Assembly (NCBI RefSeq): GCF_018812025.1 | Contig: NC_063061.1 | Location: 6,189,796-6,253,795, forward strand | DNA: 64,000 nucleotides | Source: Megalobrama amblycephala | Lineage: Eukaryota > Chordata > Actinopteri > Cypriniformes > Xenocyprididae | Direction of reading: 5' to 3' | Part shown: piece by piece, positions 12,328 to 22,559 of the stretch | How the letters are laid out: each line of letters opens with the position of its first letter | Numbering within the stretch: the stretch's first letter is position 1 | Translations under genes and position numbers: made by a program | Notes under the pieces: model-generated | Seen by the model: the letters and a program-made list of their open reading frames with translations, nothing else | Databases searched by the model: none | Told to the model about the DNA's origin: nothing

Positions 12328-12427
12328 TTAACAAAAGAAAATGGGACATAAAAACTCAATCGTAACCATGCCATTTTAGCTTGTTTTTGAACTCTCGTCT
12401 TTGAGTTCTTTTACTGTGACTCGTCTT

Positions 12428-12492
12428 TCGCTGGATTTGTACCCAAGCTCTTCGCATGTCAAGCACAATTCTGTACCAGCTGAGCTACTGAG
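12428..12492 (-). repeat. tRNA-derived SINE head
   Basis: The - strand carries a full A-box match, GTAGCTCAGCTGGTACAGAA, and a B-box-like GGGTACAAATCC about 40 bases downstream, the internal RNA polymerase III promoter arrangement. It lacks an intact cloverleaf, so it is a SINE remnant and not a tRNA gene. Confidence 0.55.
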
Positions 12493-12873
12493 CAAGCTTG
12501 TTAGATCAGTAAAACTGAACATATGGAGCTGGGTAAGTGATGCAAACTCCAAAATATATTCATTTACAAATCATGCACTATGGTAAAAAGTGTTTTGAGG
12601 TCATAACATTATTGTGCAAGGAGCCACGTGAAAACAAATCTTTATTAATCCATAATCTGGCCCTGTAATCATAATTGTGTGTGAAAACGATTAAAAGTGC
12701 TTGCTGTTTTACTGCCTCTAGTGTTCATTTCTGTATGTACTTACTGGTACGTAATTTGCAAAAATGTTGACACAGGTACGTTTTTCCAATGAACCTGTAT
12801 TTATTTATAGTCATGCAAAAAACATAACTATATTTCCATATGTAATCAAACAGACCTAAATGTGTTCAGTTAA

Positions 12874-13770
12874 AGGTGCCCTAGAATTAAAAATTGAATT
12901 TATCTTGGCATAGTTAAATAACAAGAGTTCAGTACATGGAAAAGACATACAGTGAGTCTCAAACTCCATTGTTTCCTCCTTCTTATATAAATCTCATTTG
13001 TTTAAAAGACCTCCGACGAACAGGCGAATCTCAACATAACACCGACTGTTACATAACAGTCGGGATCATTAATATGTACGCCCCCAATATTTGCATATGC
13101 CAGCTCATGTTCAAGGCATTACACAAGGGCAGCCAGTATTAACGTCTGGATCTGTGCACAGCTGAATCATCAGACTAGGTAAGCAAGCAAGAACAATAGT
13201 GAAAAATGGCAGATGGAGCAATAATAACTGACATGATCCATGATAACATGATATTTTTAGTGATATTTGTAAACTGTCTTTCTAAATGTTTCGTTAGCAT
13301 GTTGCTAATGTACTGTTAAATGTGGTTAAAGTTACCATCGTTTATTACTGTATTCACGGAGACAAGAGCCGTCGCTATTTTCATTTTTAAACACTTGCAG
13401 TCTGTATAATTCATAAACACAACTTCATTCTTTATAAATCTCTCCAGCAGTGTGTAATGTTAGCTTTAGCCACGGAGCACTACGCGATTAGACATGTTGC
13501 ATGACGAACACTTTGTAAAGATCCATTTTGAGGGTTATATTATCTGTGTGAACTTTGTTTATGGTGTTTAAGGCAAGCGTGAGCTCTTGGGGCGTGGAGC
13601 ACGAGATTTAAAGGGGCCGCGTACCCTGAATCAGCGCATTTATAATGATAGGCAGTTAAAAAAATTAATTAAAAAAAAAACTATGGGGTATTTTGAGCTG
13701 AAACTTCACAGACACATTCAGGGGACACCTAATAGACTTACATCTTTTAAAAAGACGTTCTACGGTACCT
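12874..13770 (+). mobile_element. TTAA-target MITE, family copy C
   Basis: Begins AGGTGCCCTAGAATT and ends TACGGTACCT, flanked by TTAA at 12870-12873 and 13771-13774. The 3' section GGGGTATTTTGAGCTGAAAC then TTCACAGACACATTC is shared with the truncated copy ending at 51381. The interior holds ACATAACACCGACTGTTACA and a CpG-rich patch near 13580. Non-coding. Confidence 0.7.
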
Positions 13771-13774
13771 TTAA

Positions 13775-14973
13775 TACAAGCATTTTGAAGATAAGATTTA
13801 TGGGACAATTTTTTTTGTGTGCTGCTGATTAATCTTTAAAGATCTCGTCCAGTTTGGGCACTTCAGTGAGTGAGGAGCAGCAGCTGTCCTCCAAATGCAA
13901 CAGTCCCTGGATTTGACGTCCCTCCAGTCCCCCGACAGCAACTCACACAGCTGTTCCTGATAAGAAAAAGCTTCACTACTGGCCCAGTGTATATGCATGC
14001 AATATTTTCCCCCAGTGGAATGGGCGGCCAATGTCTACACCCCATGGGCAAACTGCTCTGGCAAGCATATAAGACAGGTAAATATTTGCATTCAATATGG
14101 CATCATCATTGGTTTGCCCTCCAGTGGCCAGCTTCTATTAATAGCCACGGTGCTTTTCTTTTACTGAGGTTTACCATTCGCTGTTTTATTGTTATAGGCA
14201 ACCTTTCTCAAGTATAATAACTCAGAATGTGCAGTCAATGATGTCATGCATTGTATGCCAAAGCTCAGGGCTTAGATGCTGTACAGCCAGCCGGTCATTT
14301 ATGAAACATGATACCTGACAGGGCTTGAAACTAATTATGGAAACTAAATAGATGTAAAATGTTGATTTGGGGTCAAATTATTTTATTATGTCTGAAGAAA
14401 CAGAACGCAGGGTGATATTACAGGCGTGAACGTAGCACATCTGGCTGGGAAAACAGTAAAATAGTTTAGCGGTCATTATACAAATATATTTGACCGCAGG
14501 ATGCAGCAATTGACCAGCAAGCCTTCTAATGATATATGATAAAGAGATACATCACATATATAACCACATAATCAGCTTGTTTTTACACTGAAGGAAATCA
14601 TTTAAATTCACAGGCCTGGACCCCATGGTCTTGTCTTGTTATGATAATGATTTAACAGGGTTGCTGAGTAATGAAAATGCAGTCAGTGAGTGACTGCCAT
14701 TTGGTTATTATAGCGAAGTGCTGAAACCTCCTGTGGCACAGTAGAGCACTGTGCAGTATGAAATTCACATGCATCTGTGAGCAGAGACCCTTATGGATTT
14801 GGTCTCTTTAGACTATTTCCTTAATCAAATGGACTGATTTTGCTGAACAGATTTTACAGTGTCCATGAAACTATTTATTGGATTAGACTGAGCATGTGTG
14901 ATTGTAGGAGCTATTTTTATCTGACTACAGCCTAATGTAGTCGGCAATAAATGCTATGGTATAGTTTGAATAA
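13775..14973. other. Non-coding, nothing recognised
   Basis: Open frames of 77 and 115 codons overlap on opposite strands at 13798-14217 but show no known motif, and neither lies between convincing splice sites. Confidence 0.4.
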
Positions 14974-14981
14974 CAGACCAG

Positions 14982-16079
14982 TAGGGGTGTGACGAGACCA
15001 GTATCTCACGAGACGAGACGAGACTCGAGATTGAGTTCACGAGACGAGACAAGATGGCGAAATACATGACTAGAAAAAATATTCTGCAGGTGTATTTGAA
15101 ATGTTTTAACTAATCATTTTGTAATGAATGTCATTTCAGTTCTACTTTCTGAGACTGAATTATCATATGCAGTAAAAGACAACAATACTCAAGTAATGTA
15201 AAAGGTTTTGCCACTAACTCAACTGACTGACTTCCCTCCTGTGTGATTTCAGTCTCTTCAGACCTTACTGTACATGAATTATGAGCTTCTACAGCTTTTG
15301 ACCTCCTAACTGAACTCCTTTCCTCAAACTGATCACAGAAATAAAAACAGTATAAATAAAAATGGTAACACTTTACAATAAGGTCTCATTTATTAACATT
15401 AAATGTATTAACCAACATCAACTAACAACAAGCAATATATTTGCTACAGTATTTATTAATCTTTGTTAGTTGATAAAAATAGTCATTCATTGTTAGTTCA
15501 TGATAGTTCACAGTGCATTAACTAATGTTAACAAATGAAACCTTATTGTTTGTACTAGTAAATAATAAGAAGAGAAAACTGTTATTCATTTTTATGGTAA
15601 CACTTTACAATAAGTGCAACCATAATCGCACTCTCTCAATATTCAAAGATCAAATAAGACCAAATTTTTCTTTGATACAGAGCTGAGAGATGGTTACAAC
15701 TACACTGCCCAGCCTAAAATAGCTTTCATATTGAGAGATATCTGTATTCATCAGTGAGCCGCTTTCAAAATGCGGGGTATTGAAATCACGTTTGAATGCG
15801 CGCGCGCGTTTACTTTCACTTTTAAACGGTCGCGCGTACTCTGTAAATATGGAGCGGCGGCGACCGTTATCCAACTGAATTAAATGTTTTTTTTTTATTT
15901 AAATACAAAGCAAAACGACAGTGGAGGCATAATGTAAACGTAGCGGTGGCATATTCTTTCCTAATCATCCTAACACTCTGTCATGGCAACATCACGAGAC
16001 TACTTTTCGCCTCGACGAGAAATCTCGTCACAGTTTAGTCTCGCGAGATCTCGTGCCACGAGATCTCGTCACACCCCTA
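14982..16079. mobile_element. hAT element, non-autonomous, with perfect target duplication
   Basis: Termini TAGGGGTGTGACGAGA and CTCGTCACACCCCTA are flanked by an exact 8-bp duplication CAGACCAG (14974-14981 and 16080-16087). 1098 bp. The ends are rich in GAGACGAGAC-type motifs. It carries no transposase. Nested inside is a MITE bounded by TGGTAACACTTTACAATAAG at 15364 and 15595. Confidence 0.85.
15362..15615. mobile_element. Nested MITE with GGTAACACTTTACAATAAG ends
   Basis: GGTAACACTTTACAATAAGG occurs at the left in direct orientation and recurs near 15596. An inverted partner (GAAACCTTATTG) lies between at about 15537. The interior has diverged palindromic GTTAGTTGATAAAA/CATCAACTAAC segments. 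It interrupts the hAT element. Confidence 0.5.
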
Positions 16080-16087
16080 CAGACCAG

Positions 16088-16645
16088 TATTATGTTGTTA
16101 TTCTCTTATAATTTAATTATTTTACTTTTTTTTTTCCTGATAAAAACAAAAGAAAAAAAGAAAAGTGCATCAAGGTTTGACATCATAGACATTCAGTGCC
16201 ATAAGCTTCTTAGGAAATTCTTGTTTTGTGCCCCACAATAAATAAGAGCATATGAATTTGGAAGGGTGACTATATTATGTAAATAATTTTAATTTTAAAG
16301 TGTCCTTGTTACAGTGTAATTATACAGTACTATAAATGATAAATTATACAGTGTAATTATACAGTACTATAAATTAACCACATGTAGCCTACTTAAATAG
16401 GGTTAGGATTAGGGCTGTTATTACTTTCATAAGTACGTGTAACGTGTAACCAGGACACTGTAAAATAAAGTGTTGCCAATGATTTTACTCAGATAAAACA
16501 GGTCAATTTAAATGTTACCAAGTATTTCATCTAGAATGATTGTTATATTTTTTTATATTTTACAAATCGGAAATACAAAAAAAAAAAAAAGGAAAAAAAG
16601 AATGAAATGAGTCATCATCAATTCCAGTCTTACTTCCGTAACATA
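16088..16645. other. Non-coding with a short tandem duplication
   Basis: A 28-bp sequence starting TACAGTGTAATTATACAG is present at 16310 and again at 16347, a 37-bp period. Otherwise AT-rich with A and T runs. Confidence 0.6.
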
Positions 16646-16879
16646 CAGTGCTCAGCGTAAATGAGTACACCCCCTCTGAAAAGTAACATTTTAAACAATA
16701 TCTCAATGAACACAAAAACAATTTCCAAAATGTTGACAAAACTAAGTTTAATATAACATCTGTTTAACTTGAAAGTTAATAGCATAACTTAGAGAACAAA
16801 ATTTTCAGTCTTACTCAAATTAGGGTTATGCAAAAATGAGTACACCCCACTGAAAGTCTCTGGAGAAAAGCTAAATTAT

Positions 16880-17368
16880 AGTCTGCGTCCGAAATCTGGA
16901 AAATGCTGCCTTCGGAGGACACATTTCAAGGTAGGAAGGCATCATGGCACATCCAAATCCAACGTTAGCATCACTTCCTGTTTCCTGAGATACCTTCATC
17001 TGATCGATTTTTCAAGGCAGCATAGATGTATCCTTAGCTGCCTTTGATATCCCACAATCCTGTGCTTTCCATTCTGTGACAGTTGAGCTAGAAAAATAAA
17101 GATGGCATCCAAAAGTTGTGTTTGCTGGCCAGTTTGTGAGTAAATGTACATTTTTGACCAACATTTTCAACTTTGAAGTCATTTCTAGTGAGAAATGACT
17201 ACTGCAGTAGCTACCGCTATATTGCTGTAGATCATTAAACTGTTTCGCTGTCTCAGAAGTCTGTCCGAAATCCGTTTCATAAGGTGCCTTCATGCACAAA
17301 CGCTGACTTACAAGTCATTGCTTGATAAGGCAGCAAGTCAGCTACCTAGGTTTTCGGATGCAGCCTTA
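16880..17368. mobile_element. MITE nested in the Tc1 relic
   Basis: The left end CTGCGTCCGAAATCTGG and right end GTTTTCGGATGCAGCCTTAG are inverse. Tc1 sequence resumes on either side, showing that this insertion is younger than the Tc1 copy. Non-coding. Confidence 0.6.
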
Positions 17369-17495
17369 GACTACAAATGTCTAATTTAACAAGAATTCAA
17401 CCACAGGTGAGTCTAATTATTTATTACACAGGTGTCCAGCAGACAGTTGACTATAAAAGGGTGTTAAAACATCTTCCCATTTCATGCTGTCAGCA

Positions 17496-18226
17496 ATGGC
17501 ACCACATGTAAGAGAAATGTCACAAGACCTGAGAAAGAAATAATTTCTTTACACCAGAAAGGTGATGGCTACAAGAAGATCAGCAAAGCTTTACTTATCA
17601 GTCAGAATACTGTAGCAAAAGTGGTACAAACATTTTAAAAAGATGGAACTGCAGCCATCTCACAGAGACGTCCAGGTCGTCCACGGAAGTTAACACATCG
17701 ACAGGAGCATCTTCTGATGACAAGAGTTGAAGAAAATCACTGCAGTTATTTAAAGAAGTAGAAAAGTGACTATTTCCCATGACACAATACGGCGTACGCT
17801 GCAGAGGAATGGCATGCATGAGTGCCGTCCACGAAAGAAGCCTCTCCTAAAGCCCAGGCACAAAAAAGCCTGCCTAGAGTTTGCCAGGGCCCATGCTGAC
17901 AAAGATGAAGACTACTGGGACTCTATACTCTGGAGTAATGAGACCAAGATAAATGTTTTTGGATCTGATGGCTTCAAACCTATATGGCGTTGCAAAGGTG
18001 AGGAATACAAAGAAAAATGCATGGTGCCTACAGTGAAACATGGTGGTGTCAGTGTCTTTATGTGGGGCTACATGAGTGCTGCTGGTGTCAGGAGCTGCAT
18101 TTCACTGATGGCACTGTGAATTCACAGATGTACTGCTCTATACTGAAAGAGAAGATGCTACCATCACTCCGTGCCCTTGGTCGTCGTGCACTTTTCCAGC
18201 ATGACAATGATCCTAAACACATCTAA
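17496..18226 (+). pseudogene. Tc1-family transposase, degraded
   Basis: Tc1 transposases cut and paste DNA at TA sites through a DDE catalytic triad. The N-terminal half reads [16 protein letters not shown], a helix-turn-helix region ([18 protein letters not shown]) and a GRPR-type hook (RRPGRPRKL). A second frame continues with ISHDTIRRTLQRNGMH, LWSNETKINVFGSDG and GGVSVFMWGYMSAAG. A third has ALFQHDNDPKH. The first catalytic Asp of the LWSDE motif is Asn here, the second Asp is retained, and the third acidic residue is lost with the truncated 3' end. At least two frameshifts and a stop (TAG near 17759) separate the parts. It is inactive. Confidence 0.85.
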
Positions 18227-18227
18227 A

Positions 18228-18425
18228 GGCCAGAACACACCAAGCCGACGCCGACGAACTAGTGGAGACGAAAGCAGATTGCGGGGTTTGCTCACGTCAG
18301 CAGCGTCTGTGTCCAAAGTTGCCCTGCCACACCAAACCGACGCTAAACAGCCGACGGCCAAGCAGCACGTCAGTTCTGCGCCTGCGTGAGATGAAATACA
18401 TACTATATACATTGGTTTGTAACAA
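18228..18425. repeat. Dispersed CpG-rich repeat truncating the Tc1 element
   Basis: Starts AAAGGCCAGAACACACCAAG directly after the Tc1 HDNDPKH codons, then CGACG-rich sequence. The abrupt junction indicates insertion or recombination. Right end uncertain. Confidence 0.5.
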
Positions 18426-20350
18426 ATTTGCATAATGTCTGCCAGTGGTCTTCATTGGCTGTCCGTGAACAACGGCTACTTTGACCCACCCTCAAACACT
18501 TTGTGTTGTCCAAAAGGACACTTCATAAAATTCATTTTTACATCGATACCACAGCAGTTTAACTCCAACATTTTGTTGTGTTTCCTTCATTTTACTGTTG
18601 ACTGCTTCTCAAATCTCGGCAAGGTCAACATGGGACATTTGGGGCCAGATTTTCAAAATGCTTATCCATTAAAGATGGGGCAGTACCCACTTTATTTGGA
18701 CCAACTTGTTCCTCTGAATCACAACTTATAAGTATGATTAATTATTGATGTTTAGATTTTCATTCAAAATACGTCGTTTTGTGATTTATAGAGTATGCAC
18801 CCAGTGCACAGTTGTAGGATTCTGCTAACCAGCTAACTCACGTTACTGTTTTAAAATAGTTCTGCTAATCAGAAGTGGGCCTTGAATAATGATAAAGGAT
18901 GGAGCAAGATTTTGGTTTTCAAACTATAATGTTACATCAGTCATTCACTTTAGTGCTTTGCCAACATATTTACCATTATCGTTTGAGTAAGTGTTTACTA
19001 TCTAGCTTTGGGCCAGGTTTGCTCACATAAGTGTAATACAAAGCGTTCTTTCTCTGAGTCTTTTTTAAAACAGAGTGTAGTACTCTTATATCTGGATCTA
19101 ATGATATGAGCACTGTCCATGGGAGTCCTTGCTAACTTGCAACTTACCATCCTCCTCAAGTCATGCTAGTGATGGAGGATACCAACTAGTTCTTCTAATG
19201 TTTCATTATCGGACTCAGGCTCGAACTGATGTGGTAAAATCAACACCATTGTTTCTGTCCCTACAGTGTGTACAGTTGCTGGGGATTAAGGAAGCCTTCA
19301 GATCTGAAATTCAGATATGGGCGTTTAGTTTCTTACATGCCAAAAGCGCTAGACCAGTCACAACAGACTGGGCCATCTGACCAATCAGAGCAGAGTAGGC
19401 TCGCAAAAAGGAGGGGTCTAGAGAGACAGAATCTTCAAACTAACCATTTCAGACTTTTTTGAGAAATGAGGTGATGCGCAATGTGCAACATCCCTGAAGC
19501 ACTTCCTGTAGATTGATGGAAAGGACACTACTTACTGTAGTTGAGTCATGTCCAACATGTCTGCGTGACATAGGCGTGGATCTAAACAACTGTCTCCATT
19601 CCCCCTCCCCATGCTGTGGCTATTTATATCCTAATATCATGACAAGTACTTCATCTTGCGGAGTTTAATTGACCTTACAGGGGGGCGCAGGCACCCCAGG
19701 ACAAAGCGGCAGTAAGATTAATGCAGCAGAGTGTTCAATGGGCTGGCGTGGAGGACTCTCAGAGGACTCTGCATGCTGAGTATATACATTGCTGAGACTC
19801 GCTTTAGTGAAGGTGGACGTCCCTGCCCCTGTTGCTCTGGTCGGAGGCCCTGTATCCCAAGCTCCCGACTGCAGGGGCGTCTTATCAGAGGGACAGTCCG
19901 TGCAGCTTTTGTCATTGTCAGTGTTGACATTACCTCTTGCATCCATTCTTTTGTTTTGGTTTTAATTACATGTCGGACGATGAAGAGTCTGTCAGTGTAT
20001 CTTTGTCTGGAGCGCATGCTAGTGTTTGGGGACTCCATTGTTATTGTGAAGCTTGCACAGATTAGCTTTTCACCGTGATCAGTAGGAAGTGTGTTTTTTA
20101 AAGCACTATTGAGCTTCTGTGCTGTCGAAGACCCACAATAACAATGCTACAATGTTTTTTTATGACTTGAGGTTTCACATTTTGTTGCCAAGGAAGAATG
20201 TGATAAGGTACCTTAACCTTGAAGCTAAGAGTCTGCCAAATCAAGATTTGCCTGCAAGAAGACAGAAGTGCTGGATGGAGTCTGAAGCATTGATAGTTTT
20301 TCAATGCTGTTGGTACAATAGGGATGGGTAAGGATTGTTAACTATCTTTA
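18426..20350. other. Non-coding, nothing recognised
   Basis: Includes a comparatively GC-rich patch at 19670-19880 with overlapping open frames on both strands but no recognisable domain. Confidence 0.4.
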
Positions 20351-20353
20351 AAC

Positions 20354-20592
20354 AACTTTCCCCAACTAAGTTTATAAGTTTATATCTCACAATTCTGACT
20401 TCTTCTCAGAATTGTGAGATATAAACTTATAAACTTAGTTGGGGAAAGTTAGTCAGAATTGTGAGTTTATGACTTTAACATGCAATTGCGACTTTATATC
20501 ACGCAATTGTGAGAAAAAAAGCCAGAATTTTGAGAAAAAAAGTCACAATTATCCATTTTTTATTCCGTGGCGGAAACAAGCTTCCATATCTT
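20354..20592. mobile_element. CAGAATTGTGAG-family repeat with perfect 45-bp hairpin
   Basis: Bases 20354-20398 and 20406-20450 are exact inverse complements around a 7-base loop. To the right run repeated TCACAATT/AGAATTTTGAG units and the family end GGCGGAAACAAGCTTCCATA. Non-coding. Confidence 0.75.
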
Positions 20593-21248
20593 TCAGACAT
20601 CCCACCAAGAATTATTCATTTTTTTAAATATGTAGCTGCTCATTTCTAGTACAGAAATATTACAGAGAGCAAGAACCCCAATGAATCAACATTGCTGTGT
20701 TATATACATCCACACAGATCAGATACATCATGTAATCTCTTTGTATATGTCCTGCTTGATCTCATCCCATCCCCTTCCTATCTGTGACCATGTCATCCTT
20801 AAATGTCACTAAACATGTGGCCTGTTTGGTCACCATAGGTCTATCCAAGCACAGATATGTTCGGAAACAATTCTGCCCTCCCCTCTGTACCTCTTTTTCC
20901 TGTCTATCATTCTCTTCTGCTCTCCTCATCTGTATGCTTGCGGGGACGGCCGGCCGGTGACTGCTTTGTGTAATCCATCCCTGCTCTGCATTGCTTGTCA
21001 AATTAATGAATCATCAGTCACCTGGTATTAAGGATTGAGAAGGCCTCCAGTGTCTGTCCCCTCCTCCTTTATTCACTGTTCCATCAATCCATCCATCCGT
21101 TTCATTAGTCCCAGCGTGGACATGTCAGTGCTCACCATTGATGATAACAATATTCACTGAAAATGATCCAAACATCCAAAAGTGAGTTTTGGTTGAGTAA
21201 CTTGTAGATCTTTGCTGACTCAAAGTGTTTCAGACGGTTCAGTTCGAT
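20593..21248. other. Non-coding, nothing recognised
   Basis: Contains a CCATCAATCCATCCATCC tract near 21080. No gene seen. Confidence 0.4.
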
Positions 21249-22067
21249 TGGGGGTAATGCATTACAAATAACTTGAGTTACGTAATCAGATTACTTTTTC
21301 AAAAAACTAGTAAAGTAACGCATTACTTTTTCAATTTACAACAAAATATCTGTTACTTTTTCAAATAAGTAATGCAAGTTACTTTTTCACATCTCGCCTG
21401 TTTGTCATGTTGAGAGAAATAAAATGCAGAGGCGTTGTGTGTGCTGTGTGAACATGACTTGTAGTTCTAGACTAAATGTGAACATGCATCTCACTTGCAC
21501 AAAAACATTCAGTATTCCTCAAAATGAATAAAAACAGTGAAATGCAATAATCAGAATTTTACGCAAACCTGTAACTATATTAAATTACACAAATATACTT
21601 TATGTATTTAATCTCACTTTATTAACCAATGTTTTTGCTGCTGACCTTCAATGATCTAAATCAACCATACTAATAAGCAAAAATTACTTTAGATTAGATT
21701 TCGAAATAAGAGTCGTGAACTTTCCTCTCCTGTATCCAATTCTTCTTTAATCCAGAATGGCAGCACAGCTGTAAGGTTTGTTTGAGCTGCGCCCTCTACT
21801 GTACAGGAGTAAATATGCGTTTCCTTCAGCCTGAGGCTTATTCATTTCACTTTTGGTGTGAAAGGGTCTTAAAATTTGCCAAAAATATAATTGTTGTTGT
21901 TGTTATTAAAAACAAACAAGTAAGCCCAGCCCAGGTGTGAAAAATTAATGCAAAAGTAATATAATGCATTACTTTTCATAAAAAGTAACCAAGTTACACA
22001 ATTAGGTACTTTTTAGGGAGTAACGCAATACTGTAATGCATTACTTTTAAAAGTAACTTTCCCCAAC
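21249..22067. mobile_element. MITE of the GTAATGCATTAC family
   Basis: Left end TTGGGGGTAATGCATTAC and right end AAAGTAACTTTCCCCAA with many internal GTTACTTTTT motifs. The section CAGCCTGAGGCTTATTCATT and the GCGCCCTCTACTGTACAG phrase recur inverted in the copy at 51392-51880. Non-coding. Confidence 0.6.
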
Positions 22068-22279
22068 ACTATTTGTGATGTGCTCACCTAAATGCAATTC
22101 TGTCGTAATTTTCTCAGCCTCTTGTCATACCCATATTACCCATATTGCTTCCAGTATGAGCCTACTTTCTATTGTATTCTGGTGCCCTATATGGCTTGGA
22201 ACTGCATACATATATTGAATCAAAAGAGCCTACCATTATGTCTCTGTGATACTCCATTGCCAAGATATGGCTGAGGGCA

Positions 22280-22430
22280 CATTGCTTGTTAGGTGGTCAC
22301 TATATTGTTGGAGGTTGTTGTAGTTTGGTAGTGCATTCTGGGTGGTTGTTAGGACATTGCCAGACTGGTTTCTTACTGGTGCAAGTCAATAAACGGCTTC
22401 TTACTGGTCCAAGTCAAAAGAGTCCACCAC
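22280..22430. repeat. GGTGGTTGTTAGG-type repeat
   Basis: Irregular GTTAGGTGGTCAC and GGGTGGTTGTTAGGACATTG units, plus two copies of TTCTTACTGGT(G/C)CAAGTCAA. Resembles a low-complexity fish repeat. Confidence 0.45.
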
Positions 22431-22559
22431 CTATGATATTCTGCCCCTTTTCAGTGAAAGTGTGGTCAGTTTTTTGTCTGCCAGGCATAATTCATATGTC
22501 TGATCACTTTGAAAGGTCAGATTACACCGCTCCTCAAAAAGCCACATAATTTGCAGCAT

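Larger units (their letters stand above)
16646..18227 (+). mobile_element. Tc1/mariner element, 3'-truncated and interrupted
   Basis: The left TIR begins CAGTGCTCAGCGTAAATGAG after a TA dinucleotide. A MITE is nested at about 16880-17368. The transposase relic lies at 17496-18226. The right TIR is absent: at 18228 a different repeat begins. Confidence 0.75.

Noticed and set aside
13798..14217. Overlapping frames on both strands with a somewhat GC-rich composition
   Set aside because: No homology recognised and mutually overlapping on opposite strands; no evidence of splicing.
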